Positions 11,229 to 21,836 of a stretch of 64,000 nucleotides of DNA are shown here, piece by piece. The position numbers and the translations under genes are program-made. Every line of letters begins with the position of its first letter. The first letter of the stretch is position 1. The DNA comes from Actinomucor elegans (taxonomy: Eukaryota; Mucoromycota; Mucoromycetes; Mucorales; Mucoraceae). The stretch is from the NCBI GenBank assembly GCA_026027325.1, contig JAMSLZ010000005.1, forward strand, positions 620,001-684,000, read 5' to 3'. Under the pieces are notes generated by a model, which saw nothing but the letters and a program-made list of their open reading frames with translations, did no database searches and had not been told where the DNA came from.

Positions 11229-11848
11229 AGTAAAACGACCAAGCGATATCAAAGCCATAATGTGTTTGTGGAATTGCGAAAGAGATATTGGCATCTTGGC
11301 CTATTGATTCCAGCTCACGGTTATTCTTTATAAGTTGTAGTTTAGGCTTTAAAAAATGGGGGTAAAATAAGCATGAAACAAATATGATATAATACCATAA
11401 GATGGGTATTTGTAGTAGTTAATTTTGGCCCATCTCTCGGCTGCTTTAATTGAAGTTACCAATGTTTTCAACTTTCCCACTTGAGTTTCACGTTCAGTTT
11501 TGGTTTCTGTAAAGATTATATCAATATCAACAGAAATATTGAACTCAACTATCTTTTGACTCATCGTGATCTTGACTCTTTACTTGTAGCTCCACCTGGT
11601 GTCTGTAATATAAGCTATGCTTTCAATTTCTTGCCCATCAATGCTTCTTCTTGACCACCAACCTATTGGCCAGCTCTTTTATCGCTACTTCATGCAACTG
11701 CCATTGCATCTAATTCAGATTTAGGACCATCCTGGTTTGCTCCTAATTGATACTTTTCCATAATTAATCGCCGTTTATCATCTCGGTGGTTAGTACATAT
11801 CAGATCTCCTAGCCTATGGACATACATTTTGAATCGATATTCATCCAT
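11229..11848 (-). pseudogene. Decayed coding remnant, unidentified
   Basis: Three adjacent minus-strand open segments look coding but do not join cleanly. An ATG at 11848 opens 52 codons (MDEYRFKMYVHRLGDL...) ending at TGA, after which the +1 frame continues (EVAIKELANRL...). A second ATG at 11564 opens MSQKIVEFNISVD...IKAAERWAKINYYKYPSYG; a possible donor there meets an acceptor one base out of frame with a last segment, KLQLIKNNRELESIG...HYGFDIAWSFY, ending at TAG 11229-11231. Composition and codon use look like a real protein, and frameshifts suggest decay of a gene or transposon fragment. A working gene with unusual splicing is a less likely alternative. Confidence 0.35.
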
Positions 11849-12345
11849 AATAGTCTACTAATCACTTCTATCTCTCCTTTTACCCTATATAGTTGTTATA
11901 TATTATCATCCTGTCTTTTATAAATAAGGCATTTTTTTCATATCGAAAGCCCATTTATTTACATACATATGCGTTAAAAATCATAAATTGACTTAAGGAA
12001 AAATGTCAAATAGAAAAAGATATAAAAAAGATACATTTCATACTTTCATGTAAAAAGTCGTCATATTTGATATAAGAGCATAAACAACCATCGATCCTAA
12101 ATGAATAACTGCCCTGTGCACATCATAGCAGATCTTTGCGCAACTCATTACTATCTTAGGTCTGTTCGAATTCTGTCAAGTAGAAAATTTATCAAAGAAT
12201 TTGACAGTTTCGTTATGAAATTACAAAAATCCTTGATGATTAAACTTTGCAATTGAATAGTATTCCATATTCAGAATGAGATGCTTCGCTTATTAAAACC
12301 ACTGTCTAACTGAAATACAAACTAGATCCTATGATTTACAGTTTT

Positions 12346-12415
12346 TCGATCGATCCCGGCATAATGCGGCATCCGATAACTGATCCACATTCAGAATGAG
12401 CTACTGCATCTACGA
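12346..12415 (-). repeat. Dispersed intergenic repeat, copy 2
   Basis: On the minus strand it reads GTAGATGCAGTAGCTCATTC, then TGAATGTGGATC, a short gap, GGATGCCGCATT and CCGGGATCGATCG. The first block matches 31433-31460 and the last matches the block at about 31370-31400. Confidence 0.5.
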
Positions 12416-12634
12416 GAATTACCAAAAAGCAGTAGTAACTAAAGTCGCTGAGTTTTCATTCTGGAAAACAATGGACATTTGTGCTGATTAATATTCAATG
12501 CATGCTTCTCAAACATCTATACCACCAACTTTGAATAAACTGCTCTTGCTAAAGCCGCATATTTCCTTTGGATTTGATGGTTATATCGCTATCAAGAATT
12601 GATTACGTTTATATTGAAATATACTTTGTAAGAG

Positions 12635-12642
12635 TATATAAG
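12635..12642 (+). promoter_or_regulatory. TATA box of the acyl-CoA dehydrogenase gene
   Basis: TATATAAG followed directly by CCGCGCGC, 125 bases before the ATG at 12767. A near-identical arrangement (TATATAAG-TCGCGC) precedes the reductase gene at 63832. Position and sequence fit a core promoter; function is inferred. Confidence 0.4.
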
Positions 12643-12766
12643 CCGCGCGCTATTAAATTTTCTGCTGAGAAATTTGAGCAAAGCGGGTGGGAATTCAATT
12701 ACTTGTAGATGGATTGATCCTCATGTCAAGTCTTCTTTCTTTCTTTTTCTTTTTAAAATTAAAACT

Positions 12767-15002
12767 ATGAGCACACAGAAGCCGTTTCCTAAAGCCACTT
12801 CTGATAGTGGGTTTCGCCAAGTAAACACTTACGTACAAGTATCTCCAAGCTTAGCATATTCATTTCATGATATAATAGGAACCTCCACAATTGAGGAATC
12901 AATATGAAGATGATATCGTCCTCAAGAATATCCTCAAGCGGCTTTTACCTTCAAAAGTGCTTAATGATATTGAGCCTGACCTTGTCCAATTTGGCGATAG
13001 AGTTATCAAAGGTAAAGAGCTGTTCGGTACCTAAAATAACAATTGCTAATTATCCGGTAGATATTGCTCTGATGGGAGACAATGTGGATACACCAAAAAA
13101 TCATCCTACTCTTAAGCAATACGATGCTTGGTGTCGAAGAGTCGATGAAATATCCACAGCTCAAGGTTGGAAAGAGCTGAATGATGTTGCAGCTAAAGAA
13201 GGGTATGGCTACACAAAACCAATAACACTGGGATTAACATATGCTTTCTCGGAATAGTTTAATTGCCATTGCTTATGAACGTAAATACAAGGAATTTTCT
13301 AGAGTCTATCAGTTTGCCAAGCAGTATCTCTATGCACCATCCTCTGCTATGTATTCATGTCCTTTATCCATGACAGGTACTTGTTAATTTTTTTTTTTTT
13401 TTTTTCATTCGCTGATTCATTGTTTTGCTTTATTTCTAGATGGTGCTGCTCGTGTCATAGAATTGCTTGGTACTAATGAAATGAAAAATACCTATTACTC
13501 TCATTTGATTAGGTAAGATAATCTAAATAAAAAGTAAATTAGAGCGTGTTTAACTGTGTCTCATTTCCTTAGCCGTGATCCTGCTCAGTTTTGGACAAGT
13601 GGCCAATGGATGACCGAACGTCCAGGCGGCAGTGATGTTGGAAGATCAGAAACACAAGCTGAATTGATTGATGCTAATTCAAATACTTGGTCAGTATCCG
13701 GATTCAAATGGTTTTCAAGTGCCACCACTGCAGATTTGACTATGCTTCTGGCACGTACCATTGATCCGAAAGAAGGCACAGTCAAGACAGTAAGATAATA
13801 TCACCAGTGCCTCGTGTAGATAACTAAAAATTCATTGTAGGGTAGCAAGGGCCTTTCGCTTTACGTCGCTAAAATGAGAAATGCAGATGGACAACTGAAC
13901 GGTGTTCGAGTTCATCGCCTTAAAGACAAGTATGGTACCAAAGGTCTTCCTACTGCTGAACTTGAGCTCAATGGCATGCAAGCACAAATGGTAACTTTTT
14001 CTCTTTGCAGTCATACCAGCATACAGTTAACAACTGCTCTAATCTAGCTCGGCAAACCTGGTCGCGGTGTACCCGGAATTGCTTCTATTCTCAATATCAC
14101 TCGTATATACGCTTGTTTGGGCGTTGTCTGTGCTCTTCGTCGATCGCTTGCCATCGCTAAAGACTTTTCTTACAAACGCCAAGCTTTCAACAGCACTCTG
14201 GATAAAACACCGCTTCACATAACTACTCTGGCTCAACTAGAACTCATTTTCCGTGCAGGCGCCCAAATTTCATTTTACTGTATTGAGTTATTAGGCCGCA
14301 CAGAATGTCTAGAGCAAAGCCAGCAAGATGCAGCAATTTTGCGGTTCTTGACACCTATTGCTAAAGCATATGTTTGCAAGATCGGCGTCAATGCTTGTAG
14401 TGAAGCAATGGAAGCCCTTGGTGGCCAAGGCTATATGGAAGAGATTGGCATTGGCCGTCAATTGCGTGATGCTCAAGTGAATACGATCTGGGAGGGCACT
14501 ACAAATGTATTGGCCATGGACGTTATTCGCGTGATTCGTGAAACAAAGGGTCAATGTCTTTTAACTTTTGAAAGTGTAAGTAATGCGCCGTTCGTTTCTA
14601 AGAGCAATATTAATATCTTGAATAATAATAATGTAGATGATCAAAGAAAAGGTCAAGCGTTCTGTGGAAGCCTGTCCACACTTGGATGAGGCTGGCAAGG
14701 CTATTTATGTCTCATTGAACAATATCAAGCAGTTCTTTAATCAATCTATGAAGAGCAAGTTGGAAACTGAGGCCAACGCGCGTCAATTGACATTTGCCTT
14801 AGGTAGGGCACTTGCTGGTGCTTTGTTGGTAGAACAAGCTGCGTTTGATACTGTTCATCACAATGAAGGTGCCAGCGAAGATACCATTGTAGCTAACCGT
14901 TGGTGCTTATCTCGTGAATTTACCCAGACTCTTATTCCCACTAATTCTGCTATTATTTCTGAAGAAGCTAGAATTGTTTTTGGTTCTAATGCCAAAATTT
15001 AA
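12767..15002 (+). CDS. Acyl-CoA dehydrogenase, AidB-like, ending in AKI
   Basis: FAD-dependent acyl-CoA dehydrogenase family. Nine exons: 12767-12820, 12879-13011, 13061-13202, 13258-13376, 13440-13512, 13573-13789, 13841-13990, 14048-14575, 14637-15002; introns 49-63 nt; 593 residues, all phases closing. Signatures: CPLSMTDGAAR in the middle domain, WMTERPGGSDVG (as in AidB-type proteins), GGQGYMEE, and the catalytic Glu in IWEGTTNVLAMD. An extra C-terminal helical region of about 120 residues ends FGSNAKI. A terminal AKI is a known variant peroxisomal targeting signal, so a peroxisomal location is possible, though not proven. Substrate chain length cannot be read. At 13203-13257 an apparent frame break is explained by a 55-nt intron giving KEGLIAIAYER. 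Confidence 0.88.
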
Positions 15003-16140
15003 ATAATAAAACCAACTATTGGACTATTAAGAACTATAGACTTGAGAAGCCAGCAAAGATGTTGAAGTCAAATTGAGGTCTTATTAAATATAATACCACT
15101 CCTTTTTGAGTACAAAGTGCTAATTAGATGCTTGATTTAATCAAGACCAGCTGGTGCTCCATACCAATCGTAATAAATTAACCTAAATTGACATTGTAAG
15201 AAGGAATCGATAACGGTTGGCATGGTGATGCTATGCGGATGAGTAAGTGGTTTTACAATAATTAGATAAGATCGCTTTTCATAGTTTAGACCAATAACTA
15301 AGTTTGAGTCTCTATTAGCTATTTTTATCCAGCTTTGAATAACATAGAAGTGTCGATATGAAAATAAAAATAACAGCGTATACAAAAGTAATTTGTACTT
15401 CGAATGATCTAAATATTATGTTTATTTCCTTTCAAGTTGAGTGAAATAAGTTTCAGAAAAAAAAATTTACTCATGACTAGAATTAGTGATGTATGTGGTG
15501 GTATATAAAGTGACCTCAAAGGTTTTGTTTCTCGTTCTGCTAATTGCTTTGATAAGTGTCTCAATAAGGAAAGATTATGCCTTTGATATTTTTTATAATC
15601 ACTAAAATAAATAACAACTTGTATGAAAATAAAGTGTCGAAAACAAAGTTCATGAAATGTGAACACAACTTCATTTTTGAACATCAAGGCTTGGAATACA
15701 GCATATATGATATTATCTAATTATGGATGGTGTAAAATATATGTATCTCATGTAAATAAAACTTGTAGAATCACAGATCGTTTGATGGATCTTGATCAAA
15801 CGTCGCATCCCGCAAGTTATTCGAATTCAAAGAGTAGTTGTGTATATTAGAACCATTGTTTAATTGCAGTACAATGAATATATCAGGTTCACCATTGTTA
15901 ATTATCAGTAAATTAAGCTATGTGTATTTATTCGTCTACTACGTTTTCTGAAGCTTCATATATCAGTGACCATAATAACGAGCGATGCCTGTTGGTTGGT
16001 TGGCTTGTTGGTTTCCTAAGATCGATGCTAGTCACTAATGGGGACTCGTTTTTCTGGTGTCCCATATGCCACAAAGAAAAAATATATGAACCATCAAACA
16101 CCACACAGTTCTTTGTTCTGCAGACCTAACGTATATCTCA
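15003..16140. other. Spacer between acyl-CoA dehydrogenase and TSR4
   Basis: About 1.1 kb of AT-rich sequence. Short open frames on both strands lack homology-like composition and start contexts. The last 200 bases are presumably the TSR4 promoter. Confidence 0.5.
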
Positions 16141-17563
16141 ATGTCTAATAACAAGAAGCAGACAAAGAAGGACACTTCAGTCCTGTTAGGTATCCCTGAC
16201 GGCGATATTGAAGTAGACAACGACGCATATATCACTAAATTAGGCGGCTTACCAGTAAGCGACCTTACAGCATACAAAGACAGAATGGCACTAATCGCAA
16301 ACATAGGTATGGCTTGAACCCAAAAGCCCACCCTCCAGTGAAGTATGCAAGTGTCGTATCTGCGGCAAACCCATGTATTTGATTTTTCAAAGCTATGTTC
16401 CTTTGCCTGATTCGCCTTATCACCGAACACTTTATGTATGGGGTTGTAATAAACGTTCTTGTATGCGAAAGGAAGGAAGGTAAGAAGAACACAAATAATA
16501 CGAACTAGATAGGTGGGAATACTTAACGGACATGACTATTAGCTTCTCTGTACTCCGTTCTCATGTTGTAGATAAAGCATATTTGAAGGCGCAACGTCAA
16601 AAAGAAGAAGAGAAACGTAAAAGAGAAGAGAAGAAGAAAGCAGCGGCAGCAGCGGCAGCAGCAAAGCAACAGGGATTTGGAGGTTTTCAAATGGGTGATG
16701 TGTGGGGTGCAACTTCTTTTGGCAGTAATAATACCAGTGGAGGTTTTGGAATAGCCAAACCTTCAGGCGCTTTCGGTGCACCTGCTTCAGGCTCTGGATT
16801 CGGCATGGTGAAACCTACTGCAGCTTCCATCGTCGCTTCTACACCTTTTGGCAGTAAAACACCCACACAACATGATACCAATGCAGATCAACTTGCTCAA
16901 CAGATGGGTCAGTTGCTAATTCGTGATCCAGTTGATACAGGCTCACTACCACAATTTCCAGGTCAATACTTGTACATTGATGAAGAGCGCACAGACAATT
17001 ATGATTCGATGGGCATTGATATGAGTCGATATAAAGAATATTTAGATATGGAAAAAGAGCTATTGATGGATATTGATGAAGGCAATTCTGGCGAAACATG
17101 GCAGGGCGAGACATATGAAAAACAGCATTTACCCAGAGGCGTTGACAAGCAGTTTAAAAAGTTTACTGAACGTGTTGAATTTTCTCCTTCACAGTGCGTC
17201 CGGTATGAATTCAATGGCCAGCCTTTATTTTATTCTGCTTTACGTCCTGATCAACAGAAATTGATTGCAAGCCCGTGTAAACACTGTCATGGCCCCCGCG
17301 TATTTGAATTTCAGCTGATGCCTAATATCTTGTCTATCTTACCTACTACCGAATATGCATCAAAAGATCAACCTGCTCAAAAATCATCAATAGAAGGCAA
17401 AGCTAAACATATTGATGCAAAGACTGTATTAGATAGCTGGAATGTCGGTATGGAATTTGGCACTATTTTAGTATTTGTTTGCCAGAAAGATTGCCATCAA
17501 GGTTCGATAGAGGATGTATCTTATATAGAAGAAGCTGTTGTTGTGCAATATGAAACAGATTAA
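16141..17563 (+). CDS. TSR4: PDCD2/Tsr4-like ribosome assembly chaperone with FG-rich insert
   Basis: Exons 16141-16254, 16307-16479, 16543-17563; introns 52 and 63 nt; 435 residues. In yeast Tsr4 is a dedicated chaperone of ribosomal protein uS5 (Rps2); PDCD2 does the same in animals. N-terminus has KLGGLPVWLEP, then a zinc-binding cluster (CKCRICGKPMYLIFQSY...GCNKRSCMRKEG). The C-terminal PDCD2_C region has PCKHCHGPRVFEFQLMPNIL and FGTILVFVCQKDC. Between them is a Lys/Glu coiled-coil with an Ala run, followed by about 60 residues (GFGGFQMG...SFGSNN...GGFGIAKPSGAFGAP) rich in FG dipeptides, unlike the core family. Confidence 0.88.
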
Positions 17564-17622
17564 AAAAAAAGTTATGTACAAAAGTGATATTTTATTACTA
17601 TAAAGCGGTTGATATGACTATC

Positions 17623-17639
17623 TATATATATATATATAT
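17623..17639. repeat. TA microsatellite
   Basis: Seventeen-base alternating TA tract in the short gap between the convergent TSR4 and LEA-like genes. Similar tracts occur at about 18733-18748, 21204-21224, 32377-32391 and 57432-57449. Confidence 0.8.
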
Positions 17640-17652
17640 GCTTTGCGCTACT

Positions 17653-18492
17653 TTATTTCAGTTTGTCTTTAACTTCCTTGGCAGCTTTATCCTTTGTCTC
17701 TTGAGCATAGTTAGCAGTCTTCTTTGCACCCAATTTGGCTTCATCCTTAAGCTCATCAGCCTTATGTCCAACTTGGTTAACATTAATACCAAAGCTTTCC
17801 TTTGTCTTTTCTACCAAATTCTCAACAGACTTGACACCGTCCTTTACTGTTTCGATAATGGTCTTTTCAGAAGGAACTTGCTTTTTTGCCTTTTCAGCAG
17901 CATTAGCAGCTTCTTTCTTTGCCTTATCGGTAGCCTGAGAAGCTTGTTTCTGCAATTCTTCAGTCTTCTCCCAAGCGGAATCAACTACGTCTTCAGCACT
18001 CTGGGCACCTTGGTTCACTTTCTTACCGAGTTCTTTATTGACGTTAGAAGCAGAGTCTTTCAATTGTTCAGACTTTTCAGAGGCTTGTCTCTTCAATTGC
18101 TCAGTTTTGTTGGAAGCAGCATTGGCCACGTCTTCAGCGCCTTGGACTCCTTGACTCACCTTCTTGCCTAACTCTTGGTTGATATTGGAGGCAGAATCCT
18201 TTAATTGCTCGGATTTCTGGGAGGTTTGTTTCTTCAATTCTTCAGTTTTATGTGTAGTTGTTTCAGCGACGTGTTCAGCACCTTCGATGGCGCTACCCAA
18301 AGCTTCACCGACCTTCTTGTTGGCAGCTTCAGCAACATGCTTTGCTTTTTCCACGATGCTTTCACGATAGATCACAGAAGAAAGATGAAGTGAGCAAGCA
18401 GGAATGTAAGTTGATCTGGAAACAGCAGTGGTGCGTCCAATAGCGCCGAAAAGAGTAGAAGTAGACTTGGTTAAGAGGGTAGAAGGTGACAT
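17653..18492 (-). CDS. Mitochondrial LEA-like protein with tandem 47-residue repeats
   Basis: Intronless, 279 residues. Residues 1-40 (TLLTKSTSTLFGAIGRTTAVSR...) look like a mitochondrial presequence: Ser/Thr/Arg-rich, without acidic residues. The rest is a continuous amphipathic helix rich in Ala, Lys, Glu and Gln, the composition of group 3 LEA proteins. Residues 82-128 and 129-175 are near-identical tandem copies (KTEELKKQ.../KTEQLKRQ..., each with KSEQLKDSASN and ELGKKV), with a partial third copy after. Proteins like this protect mitochondrial membranes or enzymes during drying or heat and are often abundant in spores; that role is inferred. No catalytic motif. Confidence 0.75.
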   Translation of the reverse strand: MSPSTLLTKSTSTLFGAIGRTTAVSRSTYIPACSLHLSSVIYRESIVEKAKHVAEAANKKVGEALGSAIEGAEHVAETTTHKTEELKKQTSQKSEQLKDSASNINQELGKKVSQGVQGAEDVANAASNKTEQLKRQASEKSEQLKDSASNVNKELGKKVNQGAQSAEDVVDSAWEKTEELQKQASQATDKAKKEAANAAEKAKKQVPSEKTIIETVKDGVKSVENLVEKTKESFGINVNQVGHKADELKDEAKLGAKKTANYAQETKDKAAKEVKDKLK

Positions 18493-19733
18493 TTTGTTAA
18501 TTCAGATATAAACTAAAAGAAGAGGTGGAGTAGAAACAAATGGTATTTATATTATTCATCCTTGCATGAACCTTGTGTTATTATGTCATGATGAGCTATG
18601 CAGTTTGTCCCTATCAATAGCGGGGGTCCAATGGCATGCATCATAGTTCTGTCAATACTATTTTGTTAATTGAATCCGCCGAAACCGTTATTGAAACACA
18701 AGGATATTCTGAAATTAATAAAGAATATATACATATATATATATATATCAGAGTTGACACGCTTATTGCTTGAAAGCGTGCATTAAGGTCTAATGATGAA
18801 TTGATGTGGTATTTATGTTTATAGACTGCTTGACGCTAGAGCTGTTTGGGCTAAAAATGGGCAAGCTTGTATCAGCATGACGCGAAACAGTGCGAAACTT
18901 AGTTGCTGTTGGATACATTTATCCATTTCTATTGGCGTCGGAAAATAAAAATAAGGATGGAATTTTATATCGATTTTTTTTCATCTTAAAAAAAAAAAAC
19001 GAGTTTTACAAATAGAAAATTAAGGTAGGCGCCATTTGTCTTAAAAAAGGTTATACATATTCAAATTGCACATTGAATAGAATAAAGATCATGATAATCA
19101 TAACATTAAAATTGAGAAATAATTATGATACACATGTCAATTTTGTCTTTGTGTTTCATGCTAATAAATCGAGTTTTTCTTAGGAGAAAAAATCCCAAAA
19201 ATACAAACATTTTTTTACAGGTGTACATCAATCTAATTGGTCATTATCTAGTAAATGAGTTCTCTCCAGCTAGAGCATTTGATCAAAGTTTTTAAGAAAG
19301 TTAAAAATTATAGCAGGAAGAAAATTAAATCACCGCTTAACATGAAACCAAGTTAGGCTAATGAAAGGGATGCCTGCTTATCTTCTATAATTCTATACTC
19401 AAGGTTTATTTTAGCAGATAGCCCCCCTTCAGGGCTTCATTCAGTCTAGTTACTTTGACACAAGACGTTATTTTCAACTATTTTTTTTTATTTCTTCAGC
19501 GTTACTGACTGTATAAGTTAATTTTCGGTCTATTCGACGGCTATAGTAACGAAACCTAGTTGACTATAGAAAGCTTCTCCTATAAACAATGGGTTTTTCA
19601 GTAATTCATACAAGTCCCGCATCATTGTATCCTGATATCTTGAGAAATGAATTTTTGGCCATAAATCACTGTTTTCTCTCTTCAGAATTCTATTTTTTTT
19701 CCCTTTCTCTTTCTATTCAACTTTTATATTGAA
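18493..19733. other. Divergent spacer between LEA-like gene and Spo7-like gene
   Basis: About 1.2 kb serving both promoters. It holds a CCAAT motif at about 18628, a TA tract at 18733-18748 and short A/T runs. No gene is supportable. Confidence 0.5.
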
Positions 19734-20442
19734 ATGAGCTCCGTCAATGAGGATAAAGAGCAATCAGTTCGACAACGAACAGCAAATAACGCCAGTAGCA
19801 GCAATAGTAACACGGCAACCTATCGAGATCTAGTTATTTTCGAAGAACGGCTACGAGGCAATATGACTAGATTACTAAAAAGAAAGAGAAAATACGAGAG
19901 TAAGGACTCGAGTCATTGCTTTGTTACGTTCCATTCCTCTGTCGTTAAGCATTACATTCTTTTATTCATTTTAGCTCTGCTTGTTGGATTATTTGTATCT
20001 CTATCTTACTTTTTTTATGCAGTCTTTATAGATCCAAGCAAGGTACCATATACAACAAATGATTAAACAAGTATAACTTATATGTCATATAGGTCTTTAT
20101 GTTTCACCTAATCAATACAGTAGCGCTTTTGAGTGTAGCAGGTGGTCTTGTATTCTTTTATAGATCTGGCATGTATTCTGAAAAGATAGTTTATGCACAA
20201 AAGTATGTGACCCATCTGGTGTGCTTCTATTGTTACTAATAAATAGTGATTATAGGTTTGTTCCACACTGTAACAGAGCTTTATCTTCTTTCAACTTGGA
20301 GTTCAATAAACAGCAAGGTGGAGGACTTAGTTTTCTGGCACAAATACCAAAGCAATTCCAAGAAGGCTTCGAATCTTATCGCCAGCAATATCATTTACGA
20401 AAGAAAGCAAGACAAGCCAAGTTGAAAAAGTCGACTTCTTGA
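19734..20442 (+). CDS. Spo7/NEP1-R1-like regulatory subunit of nuclear envelope phosphatase
   Basis: Exons 19734-19899, 19975-20042, 20093-20202, 20256-20442; 176 residues. Two membrane segments: TLLVGLFVSLSYFFYAVFI and a second in LINTVALLSVAGGLVFFY, preceded by a conserved-looking FEERLRGNMTRLLKRKRKY and followed by FVPHCNRALSSFNLEF, the arrangement of CNEP1R1/TMEM188 and Spo7. These proteins hold the Nem1/CTDNEP1 phosphatase at the nuclear/ER membrane, where it activates lipin (Pah1) and so diacylglycerol supply. The first intron (75 nt) is in frame and could be retained without a stop; I favour splicing because it gives KYETLLVGLF. Stop is 24 bases from the convergent SDHAF4 stop. Confidence 0.72.
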
Positions 20443-20466
20443 TTACAATAAACATTTCTTTTTTTA

Positions 20467-20754
20467 TTAAAAATCAGTAACTCTACCACCAAAGCTCCAG
20501 TCATTGTGCTTGACAGGTTCATTCTTGGGTCCATTCACTTCGCCTGTCTTTGGATTTACATCACCTGTGAATTCCGCCATGGGCTTCTTGATGGCATCGT
20601 CATGAATGTCATTGACATCGCTATTAGCGTCTTTGGACTGTTTCTTTCTTATAAGGTCGAGCATTTCTTTTTGATGCTTTTTATTTCCGAGCGGCAGTGG
20701 GCCTGGTCTGTTTAAGGAGGTATATGTACGGCGAATCATTGTATGTCTGAGCAT
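20467..20754 (-). CDS. SDHAF4: Succinate dehydrogenase assembly factor 4
   Basis: Intronless, 95 residues. The C-terminal half carries the DUF1674/SDHAF4 signature: EFTGDVNPKTGEVNGPK followed by HNDWSFGGRVTDF at the very end. This mitochondrial matrix factor (yeast Sdh8) binds flavinylated Sdh1 and protects it until complex II is assembled. The N-terminus (MLRHTMIRRTYTSLNRPG) is basic and fits a matrix presequence; the second Met at residue 6 is an alternative start. Confidence 0.93.
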   Translation of the reverse strand: MLRHTMIRRTYTSLNRPGPLPLGNKKHQKEMLDLIRKKQSKDANSDVNDIHDDAIKKPMAEFTGDVNPKTGEVNGPKNEPVKHNDWSFGGRVTDF

Positions 20755-21836
20755 ATTGTAAATAGAATCAAAATGGCAAGCATGCCGTAGCTTTGCACTT
20801 TTGACTTATAGTCGGTTCGTGACCGCGCTTGAATCCTTCCAATGAGAGTACATCTTATGAAACCCAGCAAGCGACAACTTGCCAATGAGTGGGGCAGACT
20901 TAAATCATGTATATATAGATGATTCAATAGTTATTTATTGTCCAATATAATATACTAATAGCATTTCAGTTCAACAGTGATAGCGATTGGCGCTAAAGCT
21001 CAATCAATTCACTATGTACTAATGACAAATGCCAAACTATATAGTTCATATTCATTTGATTCAATAAATAGATAGATCTCTCGACCGATCTTGGCCTAAT
21101 GTCATATCTGATTTACATTCTATATGCAGAACAAGTGGATGCATCTAATACAGCATATGTTTATACTATGACATATTTTATTTGTCGCTAATTAACTGTA
21201 TATTATATATATATATATATATATGGGTATTTATCTCTAAATCGATTAATCAAACTTGATCAAATATTATATAATGTTAGCGCTGTAAGTATAAAGTGAG
21301 CTTTTGCATTAACTAGAACTGTAATACAATGGAATATGATCTGTTAAAAGTAAAGGATAGTTTTGGTCTGAGATTTAAAAAATGATGTCAATTGGCTACC
21401 GACAATCGAAAAATGTATACTAAGCTATCTTATTGGTCAATAAAAAATGAGAAAGTCTGCAAGTTCTGAGGTTTTGGAAAACCCTACTGTTTTTGATTTG
21501 ACAGCAGTCCTTTTGCATATGAAGAATAGAGCCTTACACGTGTTTCGTGTAGCCTCATCAATTAGCACTGTTTTCATGGTATTTATTTCAACTGAAAGAG
21601 GATTTTGTCTAGCTTTACGCACGATTATTTAAATGTAAATTTGAAACCAAAAGATAAACTAAAACACAAAGATCAATCGTTACGTTGCCAAGCTCAAGAA
21701 TTGAGTTTCATGCTCATAAAAGGCATGTGATCATCATATTCCAATTATGAGTACGGCGTTTCAAAAAGCTGGGTATAATAGAGAACGAGACAAAGAGTTT
21801 CTCTCTCTTTCTTTATCTTATACTCCTTAAACAAAT
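20755..21836. other. Divergent spacer between SDHAF4 and DGAT1
   Basis: About 1.1 kb. Contains a reverse copy of the dispersed repeat (about 21060-21160) and a TA tract at 21204-21224. Two overlapping opposite 61-codon frames near 21440-21630 are chance. Confidence 0.5.
21060..21160 (-). repeat. Dispersed intergenic repeat, copy 3
   Basis: On the minus strand 21090-21074 reads GATCGGTCGAGAGATCT, one base different from the 17-base core at 26909. About 45 bases away lies TAGATGCATCCACTTGTTCT, the other conserved half. Confidence 0.6.

Larger units (their letters stand above)
11849..12766. other. Spacer and promoter region of acyl-CoA dehydrogenase
   Basis: Contains two reverse-oriented repeat fragments (about 12270-12300 and 12346-12415). 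A TATATAAG box at 12635-12642 followed by CCGCGCGC stands 125 bases before the ATG, and a T/C-rich tract sits just upstream of the start. Confidence 0.5.

Noticed and set aside
13141..13270. Apparent frameshift in the acyl-CoA dehydrogenase
   Set aside because: A 55-nt GT-AG intron (13203-13257) restores KEGLIAIAYER, so the gene is intact.
17584..18171. 195-codon plus-strand frame rich in Leu/Phe/Ser, apparently a membrane protein
   Set aside because: It is the antisense shadow of the LEA-like gene; the Ala/Lys/Glu codons read backwards as Leu/Phe/Ser.
21437..21632. Two overlapping 61-codon frames on opposite strands
   Set aside because: Mutually antisense, no motif, in a spacer; chance.
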